From positions 125,329 to 189,126 of the forward strand of contig NZ_NJAI01000008.1 in the NCBI RefSeq assembly GCF_002632725.1: DNA of 63,798 bases, written 5' to 3'. This stretch comes from Xenorhabdus hominickii (GTDB lineage: Bacteria; Pseudomonadota; Gammaproteobacteria; Enterobacterales; Enterobacteriaceae). Made by a program: the position numbers and the translations under genes. The notes beneath the pieces are model-generated. The model was given only the letters and a program-made list of their open reading frames with translations. It was not told the origin of the DNA and made no database searches. Shown one piece after another: positions 15,612-25,028 of this stretch; positions within the stretch are counted from its first letter, which is position 1, and each line of letters starts with the position of its first letter.

Positions 15612-18245
15612 TTATCGTGTGCGTTGCTGAAGATCTTTCAGCATGTCATGCAGTTTCTCAATGGCCTGCGCATTTTCCGCAGCGGATTGCTTGTAACGCG
15701 CATCGTCTCTGGCCTGTTCAGCAAGTTGTTCCTGCAAGCGCCGCCCGGTTTCGGCATCCAGAAAATGATCCCGACTGGCTTCCACTATCCAGCCGGTATC
15801 ATTGGATGCGTGGCCACTGACCAGCGACGTCCACGCTGAAGCATGACCTGATTTGTCCACCAGCCGTGCCCGAAAGTAGAGTTTCTCCTTCGCGGCCAAT
15901 CCCTGCAACGTGTGGGTGCGTTGTGGATAGGCAATATCAGCGAACTTCAGCGTGCCATCATCTTCTCCGCTTTTGTTGTAGCCAATTTCCGTTTTCAGCA
16001 GAATATTCGTCGGATTAGCAAAATCCCAGTCCAGTCGGATGCCAAAAAGTAGCGGCGTGGTTTGGAAGGACTGCGGTTCTGATGGCGGCCTTGTGTATCT
16101 TTCCAGCAGGGTATCCCGTGTGATCGTCCAAATACTGGAGATTGCCGCGGCATTCATCGCCCTGACTCGCGCCTGATAGCGTCCTTCATCGACGTTCGGT
16201 ACCTCAAGACGCCGGGCGGTTGTCTGGGGTGCCGTTATCCAGTTGCCATTGTCTTTACGCCATTCAACGTCATAGGCCACGGCACTGCTGGCGGCATCCC
16301 ATGTGATCTGCAACGTGGTGGTGATAATGCCCTGATTGATTGCCGTATCACTGTCGATACGGACATGCTTCGGTGCCGGCTGAACACTGGGTGGGAGGGT
16401 GGCCACGGGGCGTTCATCAATACGAATATCCGTGTCAATAAGGGCATATTTGTCAGGATTGTGTTCAACTGCCGTGATGTCAAACAAGATACCGTCTTCC
16501 CCTGCTTTGATACCCATCACCCGGAAAGGGTGTTCCACGCTATAGCTGGATTCAATGGACCAGACGGCCCCCGCCTCCGGGAGATCTGAATAAGCATAGC
16601 CACCGCTACTCACGGAAACGTCCTGTCCGTTGATCGCGGTAATGAGATCCTTTCCTGTTTTACCGGAAGGCAGGTTGACGACCAACCAGTCCCCCGATTT
16701 TGCTGATGGCACCCGATCCAACGTGAGCATATATCGCCTCGGCACAGCCTGAATACGCCCACTTCTGCCGGCTCCTGACAGCAGATTATCCGATATGCCG
16801 ATAAGGTAACCCGGCAGAGGAATACGCCCCTCCAGTCCAACAGTGAAGGTGACGGTCCGGTCGTGTTCATTGGTATACAGTACCCATTTTCCACGCCGGA
16901 TAGCTTCACTCTGGCGGGTACAACCAATAGCGGTAATATCGGCCTGCCGGATACCATAGCGACGTATCAGGCGATGCTCAAACACCGGTTCGATCGCATC
17001 CTGATAGCCGTTCTGCGGATCAGACCAACTCACCATCGCCGTAGAATAATGGGTTTTCTCACTGGCACTGGCATAGGTGAATTTACCGTCACGTACATTG
17101 GCCCCCGTAAAGAGATAATCCCTGTCACGGGGCATATCCGCCAGCACGTTCATGTTGTTATTGGCCCAGAACGTCATCCCCCGGAAAATCCCCGCAATAT
17201 CACGCAACACCGCCCAGGCATCTTCCTGTGACTGAATATACACATTGCAGGTAAAACGGGGCTCTTCGCCCCCTTCACCATCCGACACCATCTGATCACA
17301 ATATTGCGCGATGGTGTACAGATCCCATTTTGCCAGAGTCAGGTTTTCCGTTTTCACCCGGGTACCGATGCTGAACCGGTCATTGATCATCAGGTCATAC
17401 AGCACCCAAGCCGGATTGTCGCTCCATGCCCATTTGAAGGTGCCTGACCACACCCCCGAATAGGTGCGACTGTCCGGATCATAATTATCGGGCACTCGGA
17501 TAATGCGCATCTTCGGTTCACAGGTGATTTGCGGGATATTGCGGAACTGTTTGGCATCAAACTGAACAAATAACAGGGCTGTTTCCGGGTAGCTTAATTT
17601 GGCATCGATCACCTCAGTAATGGCTTCCACTACCATGGCATCCGCGATCCGGTTGCTGTTTTCTTTTGGCGTCAACCGCCGAAGGCGCACCTGCCAACCC
17701 GAATGGGCGGTGGGTAAATCCAGACGATGGGAGCGTTCATATTGGGTGGTGGTTTTGCCATCAACAGCGGTTTTCAGGATTTCCTTGAAAGCGCCGCCAT
17801 CAGTGGCAAGGTCAATGGCATAGTCAATGCGATAACCCACCGTGTCTCCGTTCTCTTTTTGCTGCTGCAACTGGGGCCACGATAACCGCAGGCGAACCGC
17901 TGACAGTTGGGTATTGGTGACCGTCGTGACCCACGAGCTGACCAGTTCAGCACTCACCGTTCGGGCATTTTCAATCGCCGGCATACCGGGGATATACGCC
18001 TGATGGGGCGTACCGGGACGAAATTCCCATTTGACGCCTTCAAAATTAGGCGAGCCATCGGCACCGATAAGCGGCGTGTTATCCAGAAAGATACGCCGAC
18101 CATCCAGCTCGCCGGCAAATTCACCTTCACCGAGGGCAAGGAGGATCTTGGTATAGGCAGTCGATTGCAGCGAGTCCGGCGCTTCCACCGGCGTGCGCGG
18201 CTGCTGTCTGCCGCCTTTATTACCCAAAATGGGTTGCTTTTCCAT
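15612..18245 (-). CDS. Phage host-specificity protein J (central tail fibre)
   Basis: An 877-residue lambda gpJ homologue: the N-terminal GNKGGRQQPRTPVEAPDSLQ start, IFLDNTPL, the conserved GEFAGELDGRR and WSDNPAWVLYDLM motifs, then fibronectin-type repeats after residue 600. It forms the tail tip and recognises the host. Lambda J is 1132 residues; this one ends after a short helical segment (ETGRRLQEQLAEQARDDARY), so the receptor-binding C terminus appears missing or replaced. No fibre or assembly genes follow. Confidence 0.93.
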   Translation of the reverse strand: MEKQPILGNKGGRQQPRTPVEAPDSLQSTAYTKILLALGEGEFAGELDGRRIFLDNTPLIGADGSPNFEGVKWEFRPGTPHQAYIPGMPAIENARTVSAELVSSWVTTVTNTQLSAVRLRLSWPQLQQQKENGDTVGYRIDYAIDLATDGGAFKEILKTAVDGKTTTQYERSHRLDLPTAHSGWQVRLRRLTPKENSNRIADAMVVEAITEVIDAKLSYPETALLFVQFDAKQFRNIPQITCEPKMRIIRVPDNYDPDSRTYSGVWSGTFKWAWSDNPAWVLYDLMINDRFSIGTRVKTENLTLAKWDLYTIAQYCDQMVSDGEGGEEPRFTCNVYIQSQEDAWAVLRDIAGIFRGMTFWANNNMNVLADMPRDRDYLFTGANVRDGKFTYASASEKTHYSTAMVSWSDPQNGYQDAIEPVFEHRLIRRYGIRQADITAIGCTRQSEAIRRGKWVLYTNEHDRTVTFTVGLEGRIPLPGYLIGISDNLLSGAGRSGRIQAVPRRYMLTLDRVPSAKSGDWLVVNLPSGKTGKDLITAINGQDVSVSSGGYAYSDLPEAGAVWSIESSYSVEHPFRVMGIKAGEDGILFDITAVEHNPDKYALIDTDIRIDERPVATLPPSVQPAPKHVRIDSDTAINQGIITTTLQITWDAASSAVAYDVEWRKDNGNWITAPQTTARRLEVPNVDEGRYQARVRAMNAAAISSIWTITRDTLLERYTRPPSEPQSFQTTPLLFGIRLDWDFANPTNILLKTEIGYNKSGEDDGTLKFADIAYPQRTHTLQGLAAKEKLYFRARLVDKSGHASAWTSLVSGHASNDTGWIVEASRDHFLDAETGRRLQEQLAEQARDDARYKQSAAENAQAIEKLHDMLKDLQQRTR

Positions 18246-18262
18246 ACTTCATCCTCAGCGCG

Positions 18263-18838
18263 TTATTGTTGGTCTTCCGCATAGATACCCGCTGAAATGA
18301 TAGCGCCACCAATGCGGCGTCTGCCGTAACCAATGGGCACAGGATTGCCCTGCGCAACGGTGTTCACCGGTCCCCCGAACGCATAGGAGGGCTTGTTATC
18401 GGGATCTTCGCACCGGGCCAGACCGCCCGGCATCGGTGAGAGCATCTGTGCCACGCCACCCAACATCATGCCCACCCCGGACATGACCATCGGCGCACCA
18501 AACGGGGTTGCCCACAAGAACGCGCCGGCCACCACCATGACCGCGCCCAGAATAGTCTGAAAGACACCGGCATTTTTGCTGCCGATAATCATTGGCGCAA
18601 TGCGGATATCGTCCTGCCCGGAAAACACCAGCTCTTCCCGGCTGATATTGCGTTTTCCGTTAAACACGGCAAAGGTCAGCCCCTGCTCTTTGGCAGTCAG
18701 CAGGAAGCGTTCAAACCCTTTCATCCGCACGGATAATGCCCGGATTGCTTCCTGCGGGGTAGAGACAGCCAGTGTATGCACTCGGCCGAACTGAGTCCCC
18801 AGTACACCGTAAAGCCGCACGGTGCGTAATGTGTTCAT
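18263..18838 (-). CDS. Tail assembly protein I (lambda gpI family)
   Basis: A 191-residue lambda gpI-like protein. It has an N-terminal ubiquitin-like beta domain (TVRLYGVLGTQFGRVHTLAV), then a hydrophobic Gly-rich stretch (ILGAVMVVAGAFLWATPFGA) and a C-terminal NTVAQGNPVPIGYGRRRIGG motif typical of the family. It acts in tail-tip assembly together with K, L and J. It overlaps the K gene by 4 bp (ATGA). Confidence 0.9.
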   Translation of the reverse strand: MNTLRTVRLYGVLGTQFGRVHTLAVSTPQEAIRALSVRMKGFERFLLTAKEQGLTFAVFNGKRNISREELVFSGQDDIRIAPMIIGSKNAGVFQTILGAVMVVAGAFLWATPFGAPMVMSGVGMMLGGVAQMLSPMPGGLARCEDPDNKPSYAFGGPVNTVAQGNPVPIGYGRRRIGGAIISAGIYAEDQQ

Positions 18839-19581
18839 GATGTCATTCTCCTAAACAAAAAATCCGCCGAAGCGGATGCATGACGCAAGGTGATGGTGGT
18901 GCGTTCCTGCCAATAGCCATGATAGGGCTCTCGCTTACTGAGCTGCCCGTACAGGTGGTGCAACATCAGGCCATCACCCAGATAAACACCGGCGTGGTTG
19001 GGTTCATTCGCCTGTACCTGCATAATGATCACATCCCCTGCCTGCAATTCACCGCGACAGGCGACAAATCCAGCGGCGGCATACTGTTTCATATACAGAT
19101 TTTCGCCCCGAGTCCACCAGCCATCAGTACGGTCAAAATCAGGGAGTTCAAGTGTGCGTTCCAGTTTGTACCAATCACGCACGATGGCATAACAATCCCA
19201 AATACCGTGCACGAACGGACGCCCTATCAATGGCTTAATGCCGGCCAGAGGCATCAGGGTACGGATATCCCCTTCCGGCCACGAAACAATCACCCATGGC
19301 GTTTGTGACAGATCACACTGGGCGATATCCAACGGGCTCGGCTGTGTCGTCGCATCGGGGTGACTGTGAACAATGGCAATAATCTCGCCCTGATCTTCGG
19401 CAGCCGCGTAATCCGCCGGGTGAATACAGAACTGTTCAGTGGGTGACGATGCGGTATTGCGACAAGGAAGATAATGCTGTCGGCGGTGCTGTTGAATAAT
19501 TACCCCGCAGCACTCATCCGGGTAGGCCGTTTGGGCATGTGCCATCATGGCACGGGTGGTCGATTTTCTCAGTATCGTCAT
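18835..19581 (-). CDS. Tail tip protein K: JAMM protease plus NlpC/P60 hydrolase
   Basis: A 248-residue lambda gpK homologue. The N-terminal half carries a complete JAMM motif (HSHPDATTQPSPLD, HxHx7SxxD), implying a zinc isopeptidase-like domain. The C-terminal half is NlpC/P60, with Cys in WDCYAIVRDW and His in PNHAGVYLGDG, a probable peptidoglycan hydrolase used during tail assembly or DNA entry. It starts at an ATG with GAGGCGATAAGC upstream. Confidence 0.92.
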   Translation of the reverse strand: MTILRKSTTRAMMAHAQTAYPDECCGVIIQQHRRQHYLPCRNTASSPTEQFCIHPADYAAAEDQGEIIAIVHSHPDATTQPSPLDIAQCDLSQTPWVIVSWPEGDIRTLMPLAGIKPLIGRPFVHGIWDCYAIVRDWYKLERTLELPDFDRTDGWWTRGENLYMKQYAAAGFVACRGELQAGDVIIMQVQANEPNHAGVYLGDGLMLHHLYGQLSKREPYHGYWQERTTITLRHASASADFLFRRMTS

Positions 19582-19583
19582 GC

Positions 19584-20321
19584 TTATCGCCTCAGCAATG
19601 CCGAGCCGGGAAATCCCCCAAAGGGCAATTGCGCTGTGTCACCAAAACGTTTTTTACAGTCGCGCATTAACCCTCCACAGGCATCCAAGGCCGGATCATT
19701 GGTCGGTTTGCCTCTTTCCGTAAAATAACGGGTGCCGGTATAGCCACACGGTGACTGGCGATACAGTCCACGGATGCACCATGTACACAGGCTGTGAATT
19801 TGCCGGGTCGGAATTTTAATCCCCTGCAAATCGGCGGGAGAAGAGAGCGAAAACTGGATGCTTTCGTTATCTTCCTGAGTTTTGCTGTCAATGTAGAAAA
19901 CATCGATTTTTTCCTGCGTCGGATCGGCTTGCGGGTTGCCATCGGGAAAATTACGCGCATCCAGATAATGGGCAAAGGTCATGCGGATCGTGACACGCGC
20001 CTGCACCATGTTTTGATACGCCAGACACAACGCACTCAGTGTGCCGTCCAGATTGGTCACATTGAGAGTAGGCGTTACCGCCCTTCCATCACTGGTCACT
20101 TCCAGCCCTTCAATGCTGACGGGCCACGGTTTGTATTCTACACCCTGCCACCAGAGCGATTTCACCGGTAAGTTCCCGCTATTTTCCAGCTCAGCCTCGG
20201 TATACGGGATAGGATGATTGTGAAAGTACAAGACAGGCCCGCCAAATACCGAGCCATCGACAGCCAATAAGACAATTTTACTTCCCGGCTCAAGCCGCTG
20301 AAGTGTTGCATTCATGGTCAT
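19584..20321 (-). CDS. Minor tail protein L
   Basis: A 245-residue lambda gpL homologue. Four conserved cysteines (HSLCTWCIRGLYRQSPCGY, and DACGGLMRDCKKRFG) match the Fe-S-binding C-terminal domain known for gpL. It is part of the tail tip between M and K. The ending GGFPGSALLRR is the family ending. Confidence 0.92.
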   Translation of the reverse strand: MTMNATLQRLEPGSKIVLLAVDGSVFGGPVLYFHNHPIPYTEAELENSGNLPVKSLWWQGVEYKPWPVSIEGLEVTSDGRAVTPTLNVTNLDGTLSALCLAYQNMVQARVTIRMTFAHYLDARNFPDGNPQADPTQEKIDVFYIDSKTQEDNESIQFSLSSPADLQGIKIPTRQIHSLCTWCIRGLYRQSPCGYTGTRYFTERGKPTNDPALDACGGLMRDCKKRFGDTAQLPFGGFPGSALLRR

Positions 20322-20332
20322 GATGAGATCTC

Positions 20333-20665
20333 TTACGGATGATAGATACGGGTGAAGGTCACGGAGAGCGTGAAATAAACGCCATGGGCCTGAACAGTGA
20401 ATTTTCCTGCCTGATACAATCCCGGTTCAGAGAGCGGATTACGCCATTTAAATGCGCGCCAGCCCTGATGCTCACGTAGAAAAGCGATAATCGGCTGGAT
20501 ATCAGACAGCGTCCCGACAAAAGACACCGGCCAATTTTCGCGCTGCGCGTTGATCCCACTGCCGGAGGTCTGCTTATAACCATCACCGAACTGGACAGTA
20601 CGTACCATCGGCTCAAACTCGCCACTCGCGCCTACCCTGACAGGAAAATCAAAGGTTTTTATCAT
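20333..20665 (-). CDS. Minor tail protein M
   Basis: A 110-residue lambda gpM-like protein (FEPMVRTVQFGDGYKQT; WRAFKWRNPLSEPGLY; FTLSVTFTRIYHP). It has the distal-tail-type fold that joins the tail tube to the tip. Its ATG overlaps the tape-measure stop by one base (TAATG), giving coupled translation. Confidence 0.9.
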   Translation of the reverse strand: MIKTFDFPVRVGASGEFEPMVRTVQFGDGYKQTSGSGINAQRENWPVSFVGTLSDIQPIIAFLREHQGWRAFKWRNPLSEPGLYQAGKFTVQAHGVYFTLSVTFTRIYHP

Positions 20666-23600
20666 TATCGGCCTCCTTTAATCGCCGCACTGAGTTCACC
20701 ACCCTGACTCAGACTTTTATGCAGTAAAAATTTGAAGCGCTGATCGACAAATTTCGCGATGTCCTGCCCCGCAGACTCGGCACCCCGGGATGTTTTCGTG
20801 TCATGCGTCCCCTCGGCATGGATCACAATATGAACGGAATTAAAGGTCTGGTGGCCCGTACTGCCAGTGGCCTGAACCCCCAGCTTGCCGTCAGCACCGC
20901 GTTTTAAGGGTAAGATCGCTTCCGGGCCAGCTTCCCCCATCACCCCGCCCCCTTTGGCAAACGCAAAAAGCGTCGGTTGACTGACCATCTGCCCGCTGTA
21001 CTGACTTAAATCCGTCGATTGATAAACGCCGCCTTTCGCATTCATGATGGGACTCTTCCAGACATCCGGCGTTATTGTGGTGCCAGAGCCCACCGAAGAC
21101 AGGCTACCTCCCGCCGAAGACAATGCGCTGGCACCCATGCTACCCATCCCACCCCCAAAGAAACCGGAGAGGGCTTTGGTGATCAATGCCTGCACTGCAA
21201 TACGGATCAAATCCTGAATAATGGATTGCGCCAGTGAGGCCGACAGCTCCCGCATGGATGCTGAAAAGGATTTTGTGCCCGTCAACATGCCGGTTAACGC
21301 ACTCCCTGTACGTTGCTCGACCACATCCAGCAGATCCATCTGCATTTTCTGGAAATCACCCTGCGAGGCATATAAATCCTTAGCAGCAGCCAATTGCACG
21401 CCGTTGGAACGATGAGCCGCGGCGGTCATTAACTGTTCATGACGTTCCTTGCTGATAAGTCCGTTCCGGTAGTAAGTGTCGTAAAGCGCAGTTTGTTCTG
21501 TGAGCTGATTTTGCAATTGCACAACGGGATCGACCTCCCCCTCCCTATCCAGATGCGGGGCGGCAATTTGCTTTGCCTGTTCCGCTAATTTGTCTTTCAC
21601 CGACGTTTGATACAGCGTTTTACTGGCGGACAGGTATTCCTGTTCGGTTAATAACCGTTCGTTATACAGCGCTTTCAGTTCTTCGCTGGCGTCTTTTTCC
21701 TGCCGGATCAATGCGGCTACCGGGGAATATTTTTCTGCCAGTTCGAGGCGTTGTTTTTGGTGATTTTCGGCATTGAGGAGGTTTAAGCGTTGCAGCTCAC
21801 TGTCCGAAGCGATACCCGATTTGCCAACTTCATGGATTTTACCCCGCATTTCTTTCTCGCTGAATCGGATGCGATCCAGGCTGGTGGCATGGGTCTGCTC
21901 AATGTCCTTGCGTAACTGCTGATAAAGGTGAAGTGATTGTCTGCCTTGTTTCTCTGCTTTGATGAGATCCTGACCTGTCCACGGATTACCCGTGCCGTTC
22001 TCTTCGGGTTTTGGCGGCTCAGGCAATGGCTGGTCAAAAATCCCCGCGACCGAGGTTGTCTGTAGGTTTTTCTTTCTGGCGGTTTTCTTTTCTATCCCTT
22101 TGAGGATATCTTCTCGCCGACTGAGTAAGACCCGGCCTTGCTTTTCAACTGCTTTCGGATCTTCATAAAAAAAACTTAAGACCCCTTTTTGACGATTTTC
22201 TAAGTGCTTGATTCGGGTTTGAGAATACCGTTCCAGTTGGCTATCAATCTGCCTGAGTTCTGCTTTCAGATTGTTAAGATCATCGTCAGTCTTATCCAGC
22301 TCGACCGCCACCTTAATTTTGGAAAGCCGTTGCAGTTCAGCCACCGTTTCAACGGTTTCCTCCTTTAAGTGCCGCAACCCCTCTTTGGCTTGGACGCTAG
22401 AGTTATATAACCCGTACAGAGCAGAACCTGCCAACATTGCGGCACCAAATGGTCCCCCCATCAGGGAAAGTGCGCCACGGGCAGCGCCCCCCGCGACAGA
22501 TAATGCCCGATAGGCATAAGACAGCCGGCGGTTAGCCGCTTCAAGTTGTCCGGTGGCCTGTGTTTGTAGTTTGAGGGCTTCCGTTTCCTGTCGGATCAGG
22601 GTGCTTTTTTCTTTCGCATAATTGACGGAGAGTCTATGCAAACGGTTGGTTCTTTCCAGATACTGAATGTGCCTGCCCTGCGCTTCCGTTGAACGTAGCG
22701 TGGCATTGGCCTGTTCAAGAGTACGTTTTGCCGTTTCTGCCTGCTGTTTGGCCATATCACGAGCCGCTTTTTCGGTGGCCCGCCATGCCGTCATATTTTC
22801 ACGTAATCCCGCGGTCAGCTTTGTTGCTATCACGGGGATTAGCGTATGCAATGCCACGCTGGCCACCAGATTAACATTCTCGGACAGCGCATTAATCGCA
22901 TGGGTTGCCCCCTGTACTCCGGTACGCAATGGGCCATCGGTACTCTGCCCGATTTTCAACGCCATGCCTTCAAAAGCACTCGTCAGCACCTCCAGATCAG
23001 CACTCAGGTTATTCGCACGCGCACTGGCCTGTTCATAGGCGACCTGTGTTCCGGTCAGGGCTTGGGTCAATACTTCCAGTTTTTCCCGCCCGGTGACCAA
23101 GTTCGACGCGGCACTGACATTGGCCCGTCCGAATAACTTTACCGCTTGCGCTGTAGAGAGGTTCTTGCCCGTTAAAGATTCCAGTGCCGACGACAAACCC
23201 ACCACGGAAGGTTTCAGTTTCTTGTCGGTGGAACGCTCCAGCGCCAGTATCACGTTACGAATCGCCGTGCCTGCCTCGCCGCCTTTGATACCCCGCTCTG
23301 CCAGTATCTGAATAGCCGCCCCCAGTTCTTCAATACTGATCCCAGCCTGAGCGGCTAGGGTGCCACCCTGTTTAATGGCCTGCGCGGTTTCGTTGATTTC
23401 AGAAGAGCCATATTTCGCCCCGGCTGCCAGTACGTTAATAAAACGGTCAGCCTGGGCGGCACTGGCACCAAACTGATTCAGCGATAACGCCAGTGCTCGA
23501 GTCGCATCCGGGAGATCAATCCCGGACGCCTGTGCCAGTATCACCGCTTTCTCAGTGGCTAGCGTCAGCGCCCCGGTGCTTTTCAGCAGTTCTGGCTTGG

Positions 23601-24000
23601 CAGAAGCCATCAGTTTAAACGCCTCAGCAATGCGGGTAGCACCGAATTCCGTGGTACGCCCGATCCGTTGGGCGTTTTCATCCAGTTTCTTTAACTGTTC
23701 ACCCGTTGTACCGGTAATGGCAGACAAGTCAGACAATGTCTGCCCGTATTGACGAGTATGGGAAATCATCGTGTTCAGTGAAAAGCCCGTACCCGCCAGT
23801 AACGCCAGTTGCCCGGACACCGATTTGATGTGCGATGCCAGTGAACGGTAGGTCTTTTTCAGTTTGTGAGCATCCGAACCCGCCTGATCCGTAAAGCGTT
23901 CAGACTCCCGCCCGGCATAACGATAGGCATCCCTCATCTGGGATTTGAACGAAGTCGCATTGACCAGCAAGCCCACCGTCAATGTCGATAAATTAGCCAT
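20665..24000 (-). CDS. Tail tape measure protein (lambda gpH type)
   Basis: An 1111-residue tape measure. The N-terminal 350 residues carry the TP901-type region (FGATRIAEAFKLMASAKPEL; GIKGGEAGTAIRNVILALER), then long coiled coils (residues about 400-900), a hydrophobic Gly-rich segment (residues about 500-535, 960-1000) and a lambda-type C terminus (GGVMGEAGPEAILPLKRG). Its length sets tail length; at about 1.5 angstrom per residue it would fit a tail near 160 nm. It starts 3 bp after the GT frame. Confidence 0.93.
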   Translation of the reverse strand: MANLSTLTVGLLVNATSFKSQMRDAYRYAGRESERFTDQAGSDAHKLKKTYRSLASHIKSVSGQLALLAGTGFSLNTMISHTRQYGQTLSDLSAITGTTGEQLKKLDENAQRIGRTTEFGATRIAEAFKLMASAKPELLKSTGALTLATEKAVILAQASGIDLPDATRALALSLNQFGASAAQADRFINVLAAGAKYGSSEINETAQAIKQGGTLAAQAGISIEELGAAIQILAERGIKGGEAGTAIRNVILALERSTDKKLKPSVVGLSSALESLTGKNLSTAQAVKLFGRANVSAASNLVTGREKLEVLTQALTGTQVAYEQASARANNLSADLEVLTSAFEGMALKIGQSTDGPLRTGVQGATHAINALSENVNLVASVALHTLIPVIATKLTAGLRENMTAWRATEKAARDMAKQQAETAKRTLEQANATLRSTEAQGRHIQYLERTNRLHRLSVNYAKEKSTLIRQETEALKLQTQATGQLEAANRRLSYAYRALSVAGGAARGALSLMGGPFGAAMLAGSALYGLYNSSVQAKEGLRHLKEETVETVAELQRLSKIKVAVELDKTDDDLNNLKAELRQIDSQLERYSQTRIKHLENRQKGVLSFFYEDPKAVEKQGRVLLSRREDILKGIEKKTARKKNLQTTSVAGIFDQPLPEPPKPEENGTGNPWTGQDLIKAEKQGRQSLHLYQQLRKDIEQTHATSLDRIRFSEKEMRGKIHEVGKSGIASDSELQRLNLLNAENHQKQRLELAEKYSPVAALIRQEKDASEELKALYNERLLTEQEYLSASKTLYQTSVKDKLAEQAKQIAAPHLDREGEVDPVVQLQNQLTEQTALYDTYYRNGLISKERHEQLMTAAAHRSNGVQLAAAKDLYASQGDFQKMQMDLLDVVEQRTGSALTGMLTGTKSFSASMRELSASLAQSIIQDLIRIAVQALITKALSGFFGGGMGSMGASALSSAGGSLSSVGSGTTITPDVWKSPIMNAKGGVYQSTDLSQYSGQMVSQPTLFAFAKGGGVMGEAGPEAILPLKRGADGKLGVQATGSTGHQTFNSVHIVIHAEGTHDTKTSRGAESAGQDIAKFVDQRFKFLLHKSLSQGGELSAAIKGGR

Positions 24001-24003
24001 AAC

Positions 24004-24551
24004 TTAACCCAATAATTTCATGACAGCCTCACACTGTGCCCGGACCACAGCGGGCGAACTGTCTGCCGGTTGGCGGTGTTTCAGTCGGTAATAGGCTTGC
24101 CATTCGTTGAGCGTGGACGCCGGCAAGGACAGGATACGATAGGGATCGATTTCGCCGAGCTGTTCCGCTAACGTGAAGGCAAAATGCAGCCACGACGAGT
24201 CAGTTAGTTTTTTTCGGCCTCCTCCAGCGTGCCGATGGAATGGCGCTTCACGGTCTGGATGGCTTCAATTAGGATGGCGTTATCATGGACGATCATCAAT
24301 TCCTCTGCGGTGGGCAGATCATCGGCGGGAATGGGTTTACCCTTATCATCCACCAGACAATCCAGTACCATCTGTATATTCAGGCGGGAAGCCCCGCGCC
24401 CGTCTCCCGCTTCACTCAGCTTTTCCGCTTTTTCTTCCAGCTCCAGCAGTTCCAGTGCCGTCATCCGACGCAGATTGATTTGCGTACCAAACAATTCCAC
24501 CGCTTTAATCTGCGGACGCGGAGTCAGTAAAGCCGCTTTCAGTGCTTTCAT
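24004..24551 (-). CDS. Tail assembly chaperone G-T (-1 frameshift product)
   Basis: Joining G to the following -1 frame gives a 181-residue G-T fusion. The slip occurs at A-AAA-AAC (24207-24213), just before the G stop. The T part has 67 residues beginning LTDSSWLHFAFTLAEQLGEI and ending AVMKLLG at a TAA 3 bp before the tape-measure gene. In lambda the G:GT ratio (about 4 percent shifting) is needed to assemble the tail on the tape measure. The T frame has no start codon of its own, which supports frameshifting. Confidence 0.85.
24204..24551 (-). CDS. Minor tail protein G (tail assembly chaperone, unshifted)
   Basis: A 115-residue lambda gpG-like chaperone (LRRMTALELLELEEKAEKLS; DLPTAEELMIVHDNAILIEA), ending EEAEKN. 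It is made by normal termination at 24204-24206. Its ATG overlaps the tail tube gene stop by 4 bp. It coats the tape measure before tube polymerisation and is absent from the finished particle. Confidence 0.9.
   Translation of the reverse strand: MKALKAALLTPRPQIKAVELFGTQINLRRMTALELLELEEKAEKLSEAGDGRGASRLNIQMVLDCLVDDKGKPIPADDLPTAEELMIVHDNAILIEAIQTVKRHSIGTLEEAEKN
24207..24213 (-). promoter_or_regulatory. -1 ribosomal frameshift heptamer A-AAA-AAC
   Basis: On the minus strand the zero-frame codons GAA AAA AAC TAA contain the canonical X-XXY-YYZ slippery site A AAA AAC immediately before the stop. Slippage continues into CTA ACT GAC. Lambda uses G-GGA-AAG at the same gene position. Confidence 0.85.
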
Positions 24552-25009
24552 GGGTTAACTCCTATTTTGCTGTCTGCGATACCCCAAACGAGGTTGTTTT
24601 GTTTGCCTTTGACGGTGATCTGGATCACTTCACTCGCCGGCGCGTTAATGTCATTCATTTCCCAGCCGGAAAGCGCCAGTACCATCGTGGCAGTCCGTTT
24701 ATTCGGCAGGGCGATGTAAAACTGCACGGTTTCGCGCTTTTCAGCCGCGTTTAGGAAAGAGACAAAATCGTCGTTCGCCGGATCATCGATAAAGCCGAGG
24801 GATTTTTCCGGGCCTTCCGGTATATCGGAGATAAACTGCTTATTGGTATCCATCAGGGTGGTGCAGTCGACAAAGCTGCCGGTCAGCCCGGTTGCACCCA
24901 AGGCTTTACAGTTGATGAGGGGTTTCATCTGTGCCACGCTATCGCCGGGTTTGCCGAACTTAACGACCGTACCTACCGGCAGAACAGCGTATTCGGGGGA
25001 CGTTGTCAT
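24548..25009 (-). CDS. Major tail tube protein (lambda gpV-like)
   Basis: A 153-residue tail tube protein: SPEYAVLPVGTVVKFGKPGD start, LKPLINCKALGATGLTGSFV, and EKSLGFIDDPANDDFVSFLN, with a beta-sandwich pattern. Its position between the terminator/HK97 gp10-type genes and G is that of the major tail protein. It is shorter than lambda V (246 residues) because it lacks the C-terminal Ig-like domain. Confidence 0.88.
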   Translation of the reverse strand: MTTSPEYAVLPVGTVVKFGKPGDSVAQMKPLINCKALGATGLTGSFVDCTTLMDTNKQFISDIPEGPEKSLGFIDDPANDDFVSFLNAAEKRETVQFYIALPNKRTATMVLALSGWEMNDINAPASEVIQITVKGKQNNLVWGIADSKIGVNP

Positions 25010-25028
25010 GATGATGACTCCTGTCAGG

